Shown here piece after piece: positions 33,785 to 41,571 of a stretch of 64,000 bases of DNA; the first letter of the stretch is position 1; every line of letters begins with the position of its first letter. Below the pieces are notes generated by a model. The model saw only the letters and a program-made list of their open reading frames with translations. It made no database searches and had not been told where the DNA came from. Source of the DNA: Actinocorallia herbida (lineage in GTDB: Bacteria; Actinomycetota; Actinomycetes; Streptosporangiales; Streptosporangiaceae); contig NZ_RJKE01000001.1 in the NCBI RefSeq assembly GCF_003751225.1, positions 9,734,001 through 9,798,000 on the forward strand, in the 5' to 3' direction. A program made the translations under genes and the position numbers.

Positions 33785-35413
33785 TCAGACGGGCTTGAGG
33801 ACCTCGGTGAGCTCCTTGAGGTGCTGGAGGGGATTGCTGGAGGGGGCGCCGGTCCGCCAGATCTCAGGGGCCGGGATGGGCGTCCCCGCGCAGGAGCGGT
33901 CGGCCTTGGGGTAGACGCCGTCGATCAGGTACGCGTCGACGATCTTGTCGACGCAGGCGTTGCCCGAGGCGTACATGCCGTGGTCGCCCTCGTTCTTGAC
34001 CGTCACCAGCCGGGAGTTCTTGAACCGCTGGTGCGCCTTCACCGCGCCCTCGTAGGGCGTCGCGGGGTCGTTGCGCGACTGGACCAGCAGCATCTTCGGC
34101 AGGCCCTTGCCCGGCCGCTTGAGCGGGATGCCCGCGGGCCGGTTCCAGGCCGCGCACGGATCACTGATCACGCTGTAGCCGATCAGCGGGTGCTTCGCCC
34201 CGATCTGTGCGGTCTTCGCCGCGTGCTGGGCGGGGGTCCCGGTGAACTTGGTGTCGTTGCACTGGGTGCCGTAGAACGTCGCGATCTCGCTCGTCGACGG
34301 ATCGACGACGCTGTGCAGCTCGGCCGGCAGCCTGCGCGCGGGGTTCGCGAGGATCCCGGACAGCGTCTGGAGGTCCATCGCGAGCGAGGTGAACTGGAAC
34401 TTCGCGTAGATCGAGAAGGCGATCATGTCGTCGAGGTCGCTGGGGTAGAGCGTGAACGTGTACCCGTCGACGGTCTCGACATCGACGCCGCCCAGCTTGC
34501 CGATCTCCGTACGGATCGCCTCATAGCGGGCGACGACGTCGGCCGCGGTCGCGCCCAGGCCGAACACGGCGTTGTGCTTGGCCGCCCACTTGGCGAAGTC
34601 CTGGGCGAACCTGCGCTGGAAGCCCACCGGCTGGAGGTAGTTGTGCTGCTGCCAGGACCCGGCGAACTGCACGACCGAGTCGAGCACGAACCGTCCGGTC
34701 CGCTTGGGGTAGGCCGCGGCGTAGTGCGCGCCAAGCCAGGTGCCCGCCGAGTAGCCCAGCCAGTTGATCTTGCCGACCGCGGCGCCCTTCGACGTCCGCA
34801 GGGACCGCCGGACGTACTCGAGGTCCCGGACGGTCTGGGCCGTCGTCACATAACGGGAAGGCAGCCCGCCGCCCTTCTGGCACGCCTTGGCGAGCTTCGT
34901 GCCGTAGCCCAGCATCAGCTCGGTGTTCGCGGCGGAGCGGTTCCTGGCGTCGGTCGGGGGCTCCGGCAGCTCCTGGCACAGGGCCTGCGCGCTGTAGCCG
35001 GTGCCGCGCACGTCGATGCCGATGATGTCCTGGGCGTCCATCAGCCGGTTGCGCTTGGCGTCGACGAACAGGAGCGGAGTCAGCAGCCCCCCGGCGCCCG
35101 GACCGCCCGGGTTGGTGAACAGGACGCCCTTCGGCTTGGCGCGCGCCTTGAGCCGGCTGATCGCGATCGTGATCTTGGGGCCGTTCGGCTTGGCCCAGTC
35201 GCGCGGGACCTTCACCTTGGCGCACTGGAGCCTGGCGTACTTGGCCGCGGCGTTGGTGAAGCACTTCTGCCAGGAGAGCTTCTGCGCGGGGAGCCTGACG
35301 GCGGTGTCGGCCGCGGGGGAGGGGGCGGGGGGCGGATCCGCGAGCGCGGGACCCACTCCGAGGGAGAGGACGCTCGCGAGTGAGGCGGCCACCACAAGGG
35401 CACGACGGCGCAT
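33785..35413 (-). CDS. Secreted tripeptidyl aminopeptidase (alpha/beta hydrolase, SlpD/Tap-like)
   Basis: A 542-residue exported serine peptidase that releases N-terminal di- or tripeptides. Residues 1-26 form a signal peptide with Arg-rich start (MRRRALVVAASLASVLSLGV). The catalytic Ser is in WLGYSAGTWLG, the Asp in QSRNDPATPYEG and the His in EGDHGMYASG; GGPGAGG near the oxyanion site is typical of this family. The C-terminal TAP-like domain follows. Four or more Cys suggest disulfides. ATG 35413 gives a clean signal peptide. In Streptomyces such enzymes work with secreted proteases to mature or recycle proteins. Confidence 0.9.
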   Translation of the reverse strand: MRRRALVVAASLASVLSLGVGPALADPPPAPSPAADTAVRLPAQKLSWQKCFTNAAAKYARLQCAKVKVPRDWAKPNGPKITIAISRLKARAKPKGVLFTNPGGPGAGGLLTPLLFVDAKRNRLMDAQDIIGIDVRGTGYSAQALCQELPEPPTDARNRSAANTELMLGYGTKLAKACQKGGGLPSRYVTTAQTVRDLEYVRRSLRTSKGAAVGKINWLGYSAGTWLGAHYAAAYPKRTGRFVLDSVVQFAGSWQQHNYLQPVGFQRRFAQDFAKWAAKHNAVFGLGATAADVVARYEAIRTEIGKLGGVDVETVDGYTFTLYPSDLDDMIAFSIYAKFQFTSLAMDLQTLSGILANPARRLPAELHSVVDPSTSEIATFYGTQCNDTKFTGTPAQHAAKTAQIGAKHPLIGYSVISDPCAAWNRPAGIPLKRPGKGLPKMLLVQSRNDPATPYEGAVKAHQRFKNSRLVTVKNEGDHGMYASGNACVDKIVDAYLIDGVYPKADRSCAGTPIPAPEIWRTGAPSSNPLQHLKELTEVLKPV

Positions 35414-35563
35414 GGTCGGGGGGTACTCCTCGGATGGGGGGAGAGCGAGCACCGAAAAAACCGGCAAATCCCGCAAAAGATCCGAGAATCCTAGGGCTAG
35501 AAGCTCCTCACAGTCCCGCCCCGCGGTCTCCGTTGGCTAACGGATCGCCCCTGGACAGCGGTA

Positions 35564-35587
35564 AGGCCGGTCCGATCGGACCGGCCT
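35564..35587 (-). terminator. Palindromic terminator after the ECF sigma gene
   Basis: A 24-base perfect palindrome (half-site AGGCCGGTCCGA) lies 25 bases beyond the sigma gene stop on the minus strand. It closes that transcript before the aminopeptidase gene. Confidence 0.7.
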
Positions 35588-35611
35588 CGGCGTTCGTCGT
35601 GCTCCGGGGTG

Positions 35612-36184
35612 TCAGGCGGCCCTTGCGCGCGGGACCCCCGGCTGATGGGCGGCGAGCGCCGTGCGCAGCTGCTTGCGGCCGCGGTGCAGCCGGGACATCA
35701 CCGTGCCGATGGGAGTGCCCATCATCTCGGCGATCTCCTTGTAGGCGTAGCCCTCGACGTCGGCGAGGTAGACGGCGTTCCGGAAATCCGCGGGCAGATC
35801 GCGCAGTGCCGCGACCACGTCGGCGTCGGGGATGCGGTCGAGTGCCTCGTGTTCGGCCGACCGCAGCCCGGAGACCGACGACTCGGTCTGTGCGAGCTGC
35901 CACTCCTCGAGCTCGTCCGAGCCGGTGCGCTGCGGCTCGCGCTGCTTCTTGCGGTAGGAGTTGATGAAGTTGTTGGTGAGGATCCGGTGCAGCCAGGCCT
36001 TGAGATTCGTACCCTCCTGGAACTGATGGAAGTTCACATAGGCCTTGGTCAGTGTCTCCTGGACCAGGTCCTCGGCGTCGGCGCTGTTGCGCGTCATGCG
36101 CACCGCGCTGGCGTAAAGGGGATCGACCAAGGGCAGTACGTCCCGCTCGTAGCGTTCGGTCTTCTCTGTCATCGTGGTCGTCAT
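35612..36184 (-). CDS. ECF RNA polymerase sigma factor, SigR/SigH-like (ECF12)
   Basis: A 190-residue group 4 sigma factor. Region 2 spans about 15-85 ([20 protein letters not shown], then [20 protein letters not shown]). Region 4 spans about 115-175 ([20 protein letters not shown], then [20 protein letters not shown]). The sequence is very close to SigR of Streptomyces and SigH of mycobacteria, which answer thiol-oxidative stress. Those are normally followed at once by the zinc anti-sigma gene rsrA; here a terminator and an unrelated peptidase follow. ATG 36184 is preferred behind AGGAGGG; ATG 36172 is possible. Confidence 0.92.
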   Translation of the reverse strand: MTTTMTEKTERYERDVLPLVDPLYASAVRMTRNSADAEDLVQETLTKAYVNFHQFQEGTNLKAWLHRILTNNFINSYRKKQREPQRTGSDELEEWQLAQTESSVSGLRSAEHEALDRIPDADVVAALRDLPADFRNAVYLADVEGYAYKEIAEMMGTPIGTVMSRLHRGRKQLRTALAAHQPGVPRARAA

Positions 36185-36261
36185 CAACCCTCCTCTTCGC
36201 CCCGGTCGCCGTTTCGGCGCGTACCTCTCATCCAGTCCACCACTGGGAGGGTGACCGACCT

Positions 36262-36312
36262 ACAAAAGAGGGGTAAAAAGCTTCAAATTATGATTTATCA
36301 GACAAAAATCTT
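36262..36312. other. AT-rich patch upstream of the ECF sigma gene
   Basis: About 50 bases of mostly A and T (ACAAAAGAG, GTAAAAAGC, AAATTATGATTTATC) contrast with the GC-rich surroundings. It lies 78-128 bases before the sigma start in the 295-base divergent region with the HTH regulator. The rest of the region shows no gene. It probably holds promoters. Confidence 0.4.
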
Positions 36313-36479
36313 GGCCTGGGGCGGCGTCTCAACGGGGAAACGGCGTTCCATGGACGTCGCACCGCGCTTTCGGTAGGCTTCCGCGGGCGTGCATCTGCAC
36401 GTGCACCGGTGATCGGCCGCGTTGGGCGCGCGATCCGAGCCGGCGGGTCACCTCGGGGCGGTGGAGGGCGGTCGGCAGA

Positions 36480-37313
36480 TTGAGTTCCGGTTCGATGACC
36501 CGTCGCATCCAGCTCGGCGGACGTCTGCGCAGGCTCCGCGAGGCCGGCGGCATCACCCGGGCCGACGCGGGCTACGCGATCCGCTCGTCCGAGTCGAAGA
36601 TCAGTCGGATGGAGCTGGGCCGGGTCGGCTTCAAGGAACGCGACATCGCCGACCTCCTCACCCTCTACGGCGTCACCGACGAGGCGCAGCGCCTCCCCAT
36701 CCTCGAACTCGCCGCCGAGGCCAACCGCCCCGGCTGGTGGCAGGAGTACTCCGACCTCATCCCCCCGTGGATGACGACCTACCTGGGGCTGGAGGAGGCC
36801 GCTTCCCTCCTGCGGGTCTTCGCTCCCCAGTTCGTCCCGGACCTCCTCCAGACCGAGGACTACGCCCGCGCCCTCCTGCGCGTCTCCCACCCCAAGGCCT
36901 CCGAAGCCGAACTGGAAGCCCGTGTCACCGTGGTCCGCCGCCGCCAGCAGGCCTTCTTCCGCCCCGACGGTCCCCGCCTCTGGGCCGTCCTGGACGAATC
37001 GGTCCTCCTTCGCCCCGTCGGCTCCCCCGAAATCCACAAGGCCCAACTGGCCCACCTCCTGACGCTGAAGGGGGTGATCCTGCAAATCCTCCCCTTCTCC
37101 GCAGGAGCCCACCCCGCCACTTCAGGCCCCTTCACCCTCCTCCGCTTCCCCCACCCCGACCTCCCCGACACCGCCTTCACCCACACCCTCACCACCTCCA
37201 CCCACCACGACACCCCCACCTCCCTGGACACCCACCTCCAGACCATGGAGCACCTCTGCGTCCTGGCCCACCCCCCCGCCACCACCCCCGCCCACCTGAC
37301 CCCCCACCTGTGA
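36480..37313 (+). CDS. HTH (XRE) regulator with DUF5753 domain
   Basis: A 277-residue regulator of a family expanded in filamentous actinomycetes. Residues 8-70 form the helix-turn-helix (QLGGRLRRLREAGGITRADA, SSESKISRMELGRVGF). Residues 90-270 are DUF5753 (LRVFAPQFVPDLLQTEDYAR, ILPFSAGAHPATSGPFTLLR). Such proteins usually pair with a DUF397 gene; here that partner looks decayed. TTG 36480 follows GGAGGG; ATG 36495 is possible. The last 230 bases are strikingly C-rich on the coding strand, giving a Thr/His/Pro-rich tail (THTLTTSTHHDTPTSL). Confidence 0.88.
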   Translation: MSSGSMTRRIQLGGRLRRLREAGGITRADAGYAIRSSESKISRMELGRVGFKERDIADLLTLYGVTDEAQRLPILELAAEANRPGWWQEYSDLIPPWMTTYLGLEEAASLLRVFAPQFVPDLLQTEDYARALLRVSHPKASEAELEARVTVVRRRQQAFFRPDGPRLWAVLDESVLLRPVGSPEIHKAQLAHLLTLKGVILQILPFSAGAHPATSGPFTLLRFPHPDLPDTAFTHTLTTSTHHDTPTSLDTHLQTMEHLCVLAHPPATTPAHLTPHL

Positions 37314-37450
37314 CCCCCGACGACTCCCCGAGCGCCTGGCGGAGATCGAGTTCGGTTCACGGGCTCGTCGGAGGAAGGACTGAGGAGCGCTCAAGAGGTG
37401 ATCGCGGCGCTGGACGTCGTCGACATCGAGCCATACGAGCCTCCTACTGA
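37310..37450 (+). pseudogene. Probable remnant of a DUF397 partner gene
   Basis: A GTG overlaps the HTH regulator stop as GTGA, exactly as the two intact DUF397 genes in this window overlap their regulators. The frame begins VTPDDSPSAWRRSSSVHG, recalling the DUF397 start (Trp-Arg-Lys-Ser-Ser), and then turns into an Arg-rich stretch with no Cys-Val-Glu-Val or SKNP motif before TGA at 37448. No other frame restores them. A frameshift or deletion is the simplest reading; a diverged short protein is possible. Confidence 0.45.
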
Positions 37451-37532
37451 CAGGACGCCCTCCGAACCATCAGACCCTTCGCCTTCGCCGCAGGCCGGCG
37501 GAGCGTGTCGCCGAATCTCCCGGACGCCCCGG

Positions 37533-37994
37533 CTAGACCCGGTCGGCGGACACCGTGAGCCCGACCGGGAGCCGGTCGACCTCGCTCCAGACAGGGGAGC
37601 CCCGTAGGGATTCGCACCAGTTCGTCAGGTCTTCGCCGCTGTCGTGAAAGAACCACGCGCTGTATGTCCCGAGCCTCTCCAGGGCAGGGGCCGCCTCGTA
37701 CTCCAGATCGCATCGGACATGGAGGTAATGGTCGTGCCCGCCATCGGAGTCGGTGAGCTCGAACTGCCCGGTGAAGTTCAGGACGAACGTCCTCGCTCCG
37801 GCGACCGCGTGCGTTCCGTACTGGAAGAGCAGGCCATCGGCATCGGGAACCTCCGCGACGTCGTAGCGGAGCCGCGCGAACCGCAGAAAAGCCCGCCAGG
37901 CGGTGTCGGCCGACATACCGCCGACGACCTCGGCGGATTCGATCTCACGACGAAGCCCGCCGATCGCGTTCCACACCGCAGGCGGCTTCGCCAT
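37533..37994 (-). CDS. Hypothetical cytosolic protein, 153 residues
   Basis: Not recognised. ATG 37994 is selected because AGGAGAT lies six bases upstream. The protein is acidic and soluble with features such as WRAFLRFARLRYDVAEVPD, DGLLFQYGTHAV, FVLNFTGQFELTD and YSAWFFHDSGEDL. The mix of aromatic and acidic residues looks like an immunity or SUKH-like small domain, but no clear match can be claimed. It lies alone, convergent with the HTH-DUF5753 region and near tRNA-Arg. Confidence 0.7.
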   Translation of the reverse strand: MAKPPAVWNAIGGLRREIESAEVVGGMSADTAWRAFLRFARLRYDVAEVPDADGLLFQYGTHAVAGARTFVLNFTGQFELTDSDGGHDHYLHVRCDLEYEAAPALERLGTYSAWFFHDSGEDLTNWCESLRGSPVWSEVDRLPVGLTVSADRV

Positions 37995-38223
37995 CACCGG
38001 ATCTCCTGCCGACACGGCCGACAGCGTAACCCCCACCCCGCCGTCGCCCCATCACGGATGCCCGAAGATCACGGCGGCCTCCCGGCCCACCCGGCCGCGG
38101 CGGCCGCCGAAGGCGATCCCGCCCGCCCAGGACGTCCTCGCGTGGCACTCCGTGACGCACGACGAAACCCCCGCCTTCCAACATTCGCGCTGGTAGGACG
38201 GGGGTTTTCGCTGTTCAAGGAAG

Positions 38224-38296
38224 CGGCCCCGAGAGGATTCGAACCTCCGACACACGGTTTAGGAAACCGATGCTCTATCCCCTGAGCTACGGGGCC
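38224..38296 (-). tRNA. tRNA-Arg(CCT)
   Basis: The minus strand folds into a full cloverleaf: acceptor GGCCCCG with CGGGGCC, D-arm GCTC, anticodon stem CGGTT/AACCG around loop TCCTAAA with anticodon CCT, T-arm GGAGG-TTCGAAT-CCTCT, discriminator G. It reads AGG codons. CCA is not encoded. Confidence 0.95.
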
Positions 38297-38472
38297 GTGC
38301 CGGGTGTGAGGAACTCGGCGGGGGAAAGCTTACAGGGTTTGGCGGGGGTGTGGCTGCCGGGTTCGGGGCGGGGGAGGGGCGGAAGCGGGGGCGCGGAACG
38401 GGTCGGGGCTTGGGTGAGGGAGTAGTAGGGTTCGGGCGTTGTTGTTTGGGAGACGTTCGTCGGAGGGGACCT

Positions 38473-39519
38473 GTGCCGACCTCTCGGTTTGTGAGGCTGG
38501 TGTGGGCGGCGGTGGCGTCGTTGTTGCTCATTGTGGTCGTGGGGTCGCCGGGAGTGGCGGCGGTGAAGCCGTCGATCGATCAGGTGGAGGGGCTGCGGAA
38601 AGAGGCGACCAAGGCGCGGAACGAGCTTCAGGGGCTGGACCAGGAGCTCAAGGATCTGCGTAAGGACGTCAAGCAGTCCAAGAAGAAGCTCAGGGGGACG
38701 TTGTCGGAGCTCGCGGAGGCCGACGCGGAGTTCGAGAAGATCCGGGGGCCGCTCGCGCAGCTCGCCAACTCGGCTTATCAGGCGCCGGCCGCGTCCGGGC
38801 CGCTGTCGATCTTCGGGCCGGGAGGGGCGGAGGCCGCACTGCACGGTTCCGCCGATGTGGCGTTCCTCGCGGGGGCCGACGAGGCGCTGCTCGACACGGC
38901 GGAGGAGCTCAGGGAGCGCAGGGAAGGGCTCGCCGACGACGCGCAGAACCTCCAGTCGCAGACCAACCTCGACCAGGCGAAGATCAAGAAACAGCAGAAG
39001 ACGCTGTTCAAGCGGATCGAGGAGCTGAACGGCCAGCTCACCAAGATGCTGAAGAACCTCGACCTCGACCGCGACACCGAGCTGACGCTGATGTGCGACA
39101 CGAGCCTCGTCGAGGACTCCACGAAGTTCCCCAATGGCCTCATCCCCGGCAAGTACCTCTGCAAGGTCCCGCAGAAGGGCTACCTGCTGCGCGCGGACGC
39201 GGCCCTGGCGTTCGTGAAGCTCAACGCGGCCTACAAGAAGCGGTTCGGCGTGGACATGTGCGTCCGGGACGCCTACCGGGATCTGGCCGAGCAGCAGCGC
39301 CTCTACTACGAGAGGCCCGGCTTCGCGGCGATTCCCGGGCACAGTAACCACGGTCTCGGCCAGGCGCTCGACCTGTGCGGCGGGGTGCAGACGTCGGGGT
39401 CGCTCCAGTTCAACTGGCTGGAAGCCAACGCGGGCACCTACGGTTGGTTCCACCCGTCCTGGGCCTACAGCAGCCCGTTCGAGCCGTGGCACTGGGAGTT
39501 CGGCACCGAGGACCGCTGA
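38473..39519 (+). CDS. Secreted coiled-coil protein with M15 (VanY-type) peptidase domain
   Basis: A 348-residue exported protein. Residues 1-33 form a signal peptide or anchor (FVRLVWAAVASLLLIVVVG). Two coiled coils follow (about 36-100, EGLRKEATKARNELQGLDQE; and about 140-205, EELRERREGLADDAQ). Residues about 215-348 are a D-alanyl-D-alanine carboxypeptidase domain with zinc ligands in HSNHGLGQALDLCGG and in EPWHWEFG. It would trim peptidoglycan stem peptides. GTG 38473 follows GGAGGGGACCT. The coiled-coil plus peptidase layout resembles RipA/FtsX-type partners, so contact with a membrane complex is possible. Confidence 0.9.
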   Translation: MPTSRFVRLVWAAVASLLLIVVVGSPGVAAVKPSIDQVEGLRKEATKARNELQGLDQELKDLRKDVKQSKKKLRGTLSELAEADAEFEKIRGPLAQLANSAYQAPAASGPLSIFGPGGAEAALHGSADVAFLAGADEALLDTAEELRERREGLADDAQNLQSQTNLDQAKIKKQQKTLFKRIEELNGQLTKMLKNLDLDRDTELTLMCDTSLVEDSTKFPNGLIPGKYLCKVPQKGYLLRADAALAFVKLNAAYKKRFGVDMCVRDAYRDLAEQQRLYYERPGFAAIPGHSNHGLGQALDLCGGVQTSGSLQFNWLEANAGTYGWFHPSWAYSSPFEPWHWEFGTEDR

Positions 39520-39613
39520 CGTCCTTCCGGGGCGGGTCGGGGCCTGGAAACGCCGAATGCGCACATCCCCGGAGGGACATGCGCATTTCTTCAGGCGCCG
39601 GCCGCCCCGTCCG

Positions 39614-39940
39614 TCAAGCGGACGGGGTGCTGGACGCGCTGGACGACGAGGAGGTCGACGGGGTCGAGGACGACGACTCGGCCTTGGCCGGGGCCGAGGA
39701 CTCGGTCTTCGTCTCGGTCTTCTTCTCCGCGGAGGTCGTCGCCGGGGTCGTGGACTTGCCGGAGCCGCGGCTGTCGTTGCGGTAGAAGCCGGAGCCCTTG
39801 AACACGATGCCCACGGCGGAGAAGACCTTGCGGAGGTTGCCGCCGCAGTTGGGGCACTCGGTCAGGGCGTCGTCGGAGAACTTCTGGACGACTTCCAGCC
39901 CCTCGCCGCAATCAGCGCACGCGTACTGGTACGTGGGCAC
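39614..39940 (-). CDS. FmdB-family zinc ribbon protein
   Basis: A 108-residue small protein. Residues 1-45 are the FmdB-type zinc ribbon with two Cys pairs (YACADCGEGL and CPNCGG) and the following KVFSAVGIVFKGSGFY. Residues 55-108 are a Ser/Thr/Ala/Lys tail without structure. FmdB-like proteins are thought to regulate transcription or bind metal, but the role is unproved. GTG 39940 is chosen over 39946 because AAGGAG is then five bases upstream. It lies downstream of the antiporter gene, separated by a hairpin. Confidence 0.88.
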   Translation of the reverse strand: MPTYQYACADCGEGLEVVQKFSDDALTECPNCGGNLRKVFSAVGIVFKGSGFYRNDSRGSGKSTTPATTSAEKKTETKTESSAPAKAESSSSTPSTSSSSSASSTPSA

Positions 39941-39957
39941 GGTCACTCCTTCGCAAC

Positions 39958-39992
39958 ACTATTGGCACTCGGCATCGCCGACTGCCAATAGT
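39958..39992 (-). terminator. Long imperfect hairpin after the antiporter gene
   Basis: ACTATTGGCA and TGCCAATAGT form a 10-bp outer stem; after one C-C mismatch TCGGC and GCCGA form a 5-bp inner stem with a 3-base loop. It begins four bases after the antiporter stop and ends 18 bases before the FmdB start. Confidence 0.65.
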
Positions 39993-39996
39993 ACGT

Positions 39997-41511
39997 CTAG
40001 TCTCCGCGCTCTCCGAACCAGCCCGCCAGCTTGCCCCGCCTGCTCACCGCGCGCAGCCGCCGTTCCGCCTCGTCGCGGTCCTCTGCGGTGGTGACGACCA
40101 GGAGCTGGTCGCCGCCTTGCAGGACGGTGTGGTCACCGGGGACGAAGCTGTGCTTTTCCACCAGATGACCTGCGCCGACGGTCTCCCGGAGCACCATCGT
40201 GATCTGTGCGCCCTTGGGCAGCCGGAGTTCGAAGACCTCCACGCCGGAGAGCTTGGAGTCGTCGGGGATCTTGACCTGGAGAAGGTCGGCCTTCAGTTCC
40301 TCCAGCGGGGCCGCCTCGACGCCGAGGTCGGTCGCGTGGGCCTCGTCGGTGATCTTCAGCAGCTTGGCCAGGAAGGGCAGGGTCGGCCCCTGCATCATGG
40401 TGAAGATCACCACGATGATGAAGACCGCGGAGAACAGCGCGTCCGCGCCCGCGACGTGCTCGGTCATCGGCACCGTGGCGAAGATGATCGGGACGGCGCC
40501 GCGCAGGCCCGCCCACGACAGGAACGCCTTCTCGCGCCAGCTCACCCCGAACCCGGTCGTGGCGACGAGGACGGACAGCGGACGGGCGACGAAGGAAAGG
40601 ATGAGCCCGGCGACGACCCCGAAGACGAGCTGTCCGGGCAGCTCGGAAGGCGAGGCGAGGAGGCCGAGCATGATGAACAGCCCGATCTGGGCGAGCCAGG
40701 CGACGCCTTCGGCGAAGCCGAGGGTCGCGGGCCGGTGCGGCAGCTTGGAGTTGCCGAGGACGAGCGCGCCCAGGTAGCAGGCGAGGAAGCCCGACGCGTG
40801 CAGCATGGTCGCACCGCCGTAGGCGGCGAATCCGAGCGACATCACGGCGAGCGGGTAGAGGCCGGACGCCGGGAGGGCGACCCCGCGCAGGACCCGCGCG
40901 CCCGCCCAGCCGATGGCGAGGCCGACGAGCCCGCCGACGATGAGCTCGTAGAAGAGGACCCCGAAGAGTTCTCCCGGGCCCGTCGCGTCGTGCTCGACGC
41001 TGCTGAGCATGACGACGAGGATGACGACGGGCGCGTCGTTGAAGCCGGATTCCGCTTCCAGCATGCCGGCGAGCCGAGGCGGCAGCGGGAGCCTGCGCAG
41101 CACGGAGAAGACCGCCGCCGAGTCCGTCGGGGCGAGGACGGCGCCGAGCAGCAGCGCGATGCGCCAGTCGGCGCCGAGCAGGTAGTGCGTGGCCGCGGCG
41201 ACGATGACGATGCTGAGCGAGGTGCCGACGATGGCGAGCGACAGCGCGGCCGGGACGCCGCCGCGCACGTGCCGCCAGTTGGTGGTGAGGCCGCCTTCGA
41301 TGAGGATGATGACGAGGGCGGTGAGCCCGAGGGTCTGCGCGAGCTGGGCGTCGTCGAACTGGATGCCGATCGGCCCGGATTCGCCGAGGAGGAGCCCGAG
41401 GCCGAGGTAGGCGAGCAGACTCGGCAGACCGAGCCGGTACGACAGCCGGACCGCCACGATCGCCACAAGGACCATCACCGCGCCGAACGCGAGCCACTCG
41501 TCAAGCCCCAC
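39997..41511 (-). CDS. CPA1-type K+(Na+)/H+ antiporter with RCK_C domain
   Basis: A 504-residue antiporter like CvrA/NhaP2. Residues 1-385 carry 12 or so membrane helices with APTDSAAVFSVLRRL and EAESGFNDAPVVILV, which include the ion-binding Asp pair, and WAGLRGAVPIIFATVP. Residues about 405-490 form an RCK_C (TrkA-C) domain with DHTVLQGGDQLLVVTT that likely senses nucleotide or ions. GTG 41511 has GGAGGTGATCT before it. It likely exports K+ or Na+ in exchange for protons. It is transcribed away from the hydroxyacid dehydrogenase with 60 bases between. Confidence 0.92.
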   Translation of the reverse strand: MGLDEWLAFGAVMVLVAIVAVRLSYRLGLPSLLAYLGLGLLLGESGPIGIQFDDAQLAQTLGLTALVIILIEGGLTTNWRHVRGGVPAALSLAIVGTSLSIVIVAAATHYLLGADWRIALLLGAVLAPTDSAAVFSVLRRLPLPPRLAGMLEAESGFNDAPVVILVVMLSSVEHDATGPGELFGVLFYELIVGGLVGLAIGWAGARVLRGVALPASGLYPLAVMSLGFAAYGGATMLHASGFLACYLGALVLGNSKLPHRPATLGFAEGVAWLAQIGLFIMLGLLASPSELPGQLVFGVVAGLILSFVARPLSVLVATTGFGVSWREKAFLSWAGLRGAVPIIFATVPMTEHVAGADALFSAVFIIVVIFTMMQGPTLPFLAKLLKITDEAHATDLGVEAAPLEELKADLLQVKIPDDSKLSGVEVFELRLPKGAQITMVLRETVGAGHLVEKHSFVPGDHTVLQGGDQLLVVTTAEDRDEAERRLRAVSRRGKLAGWFGERGD

Positions 41512-41571
41512 AGATCACCTCCGTCGGGCAATTATCCCGAACGGATCAGGAGGGATGAGACGTCGTGGCGT

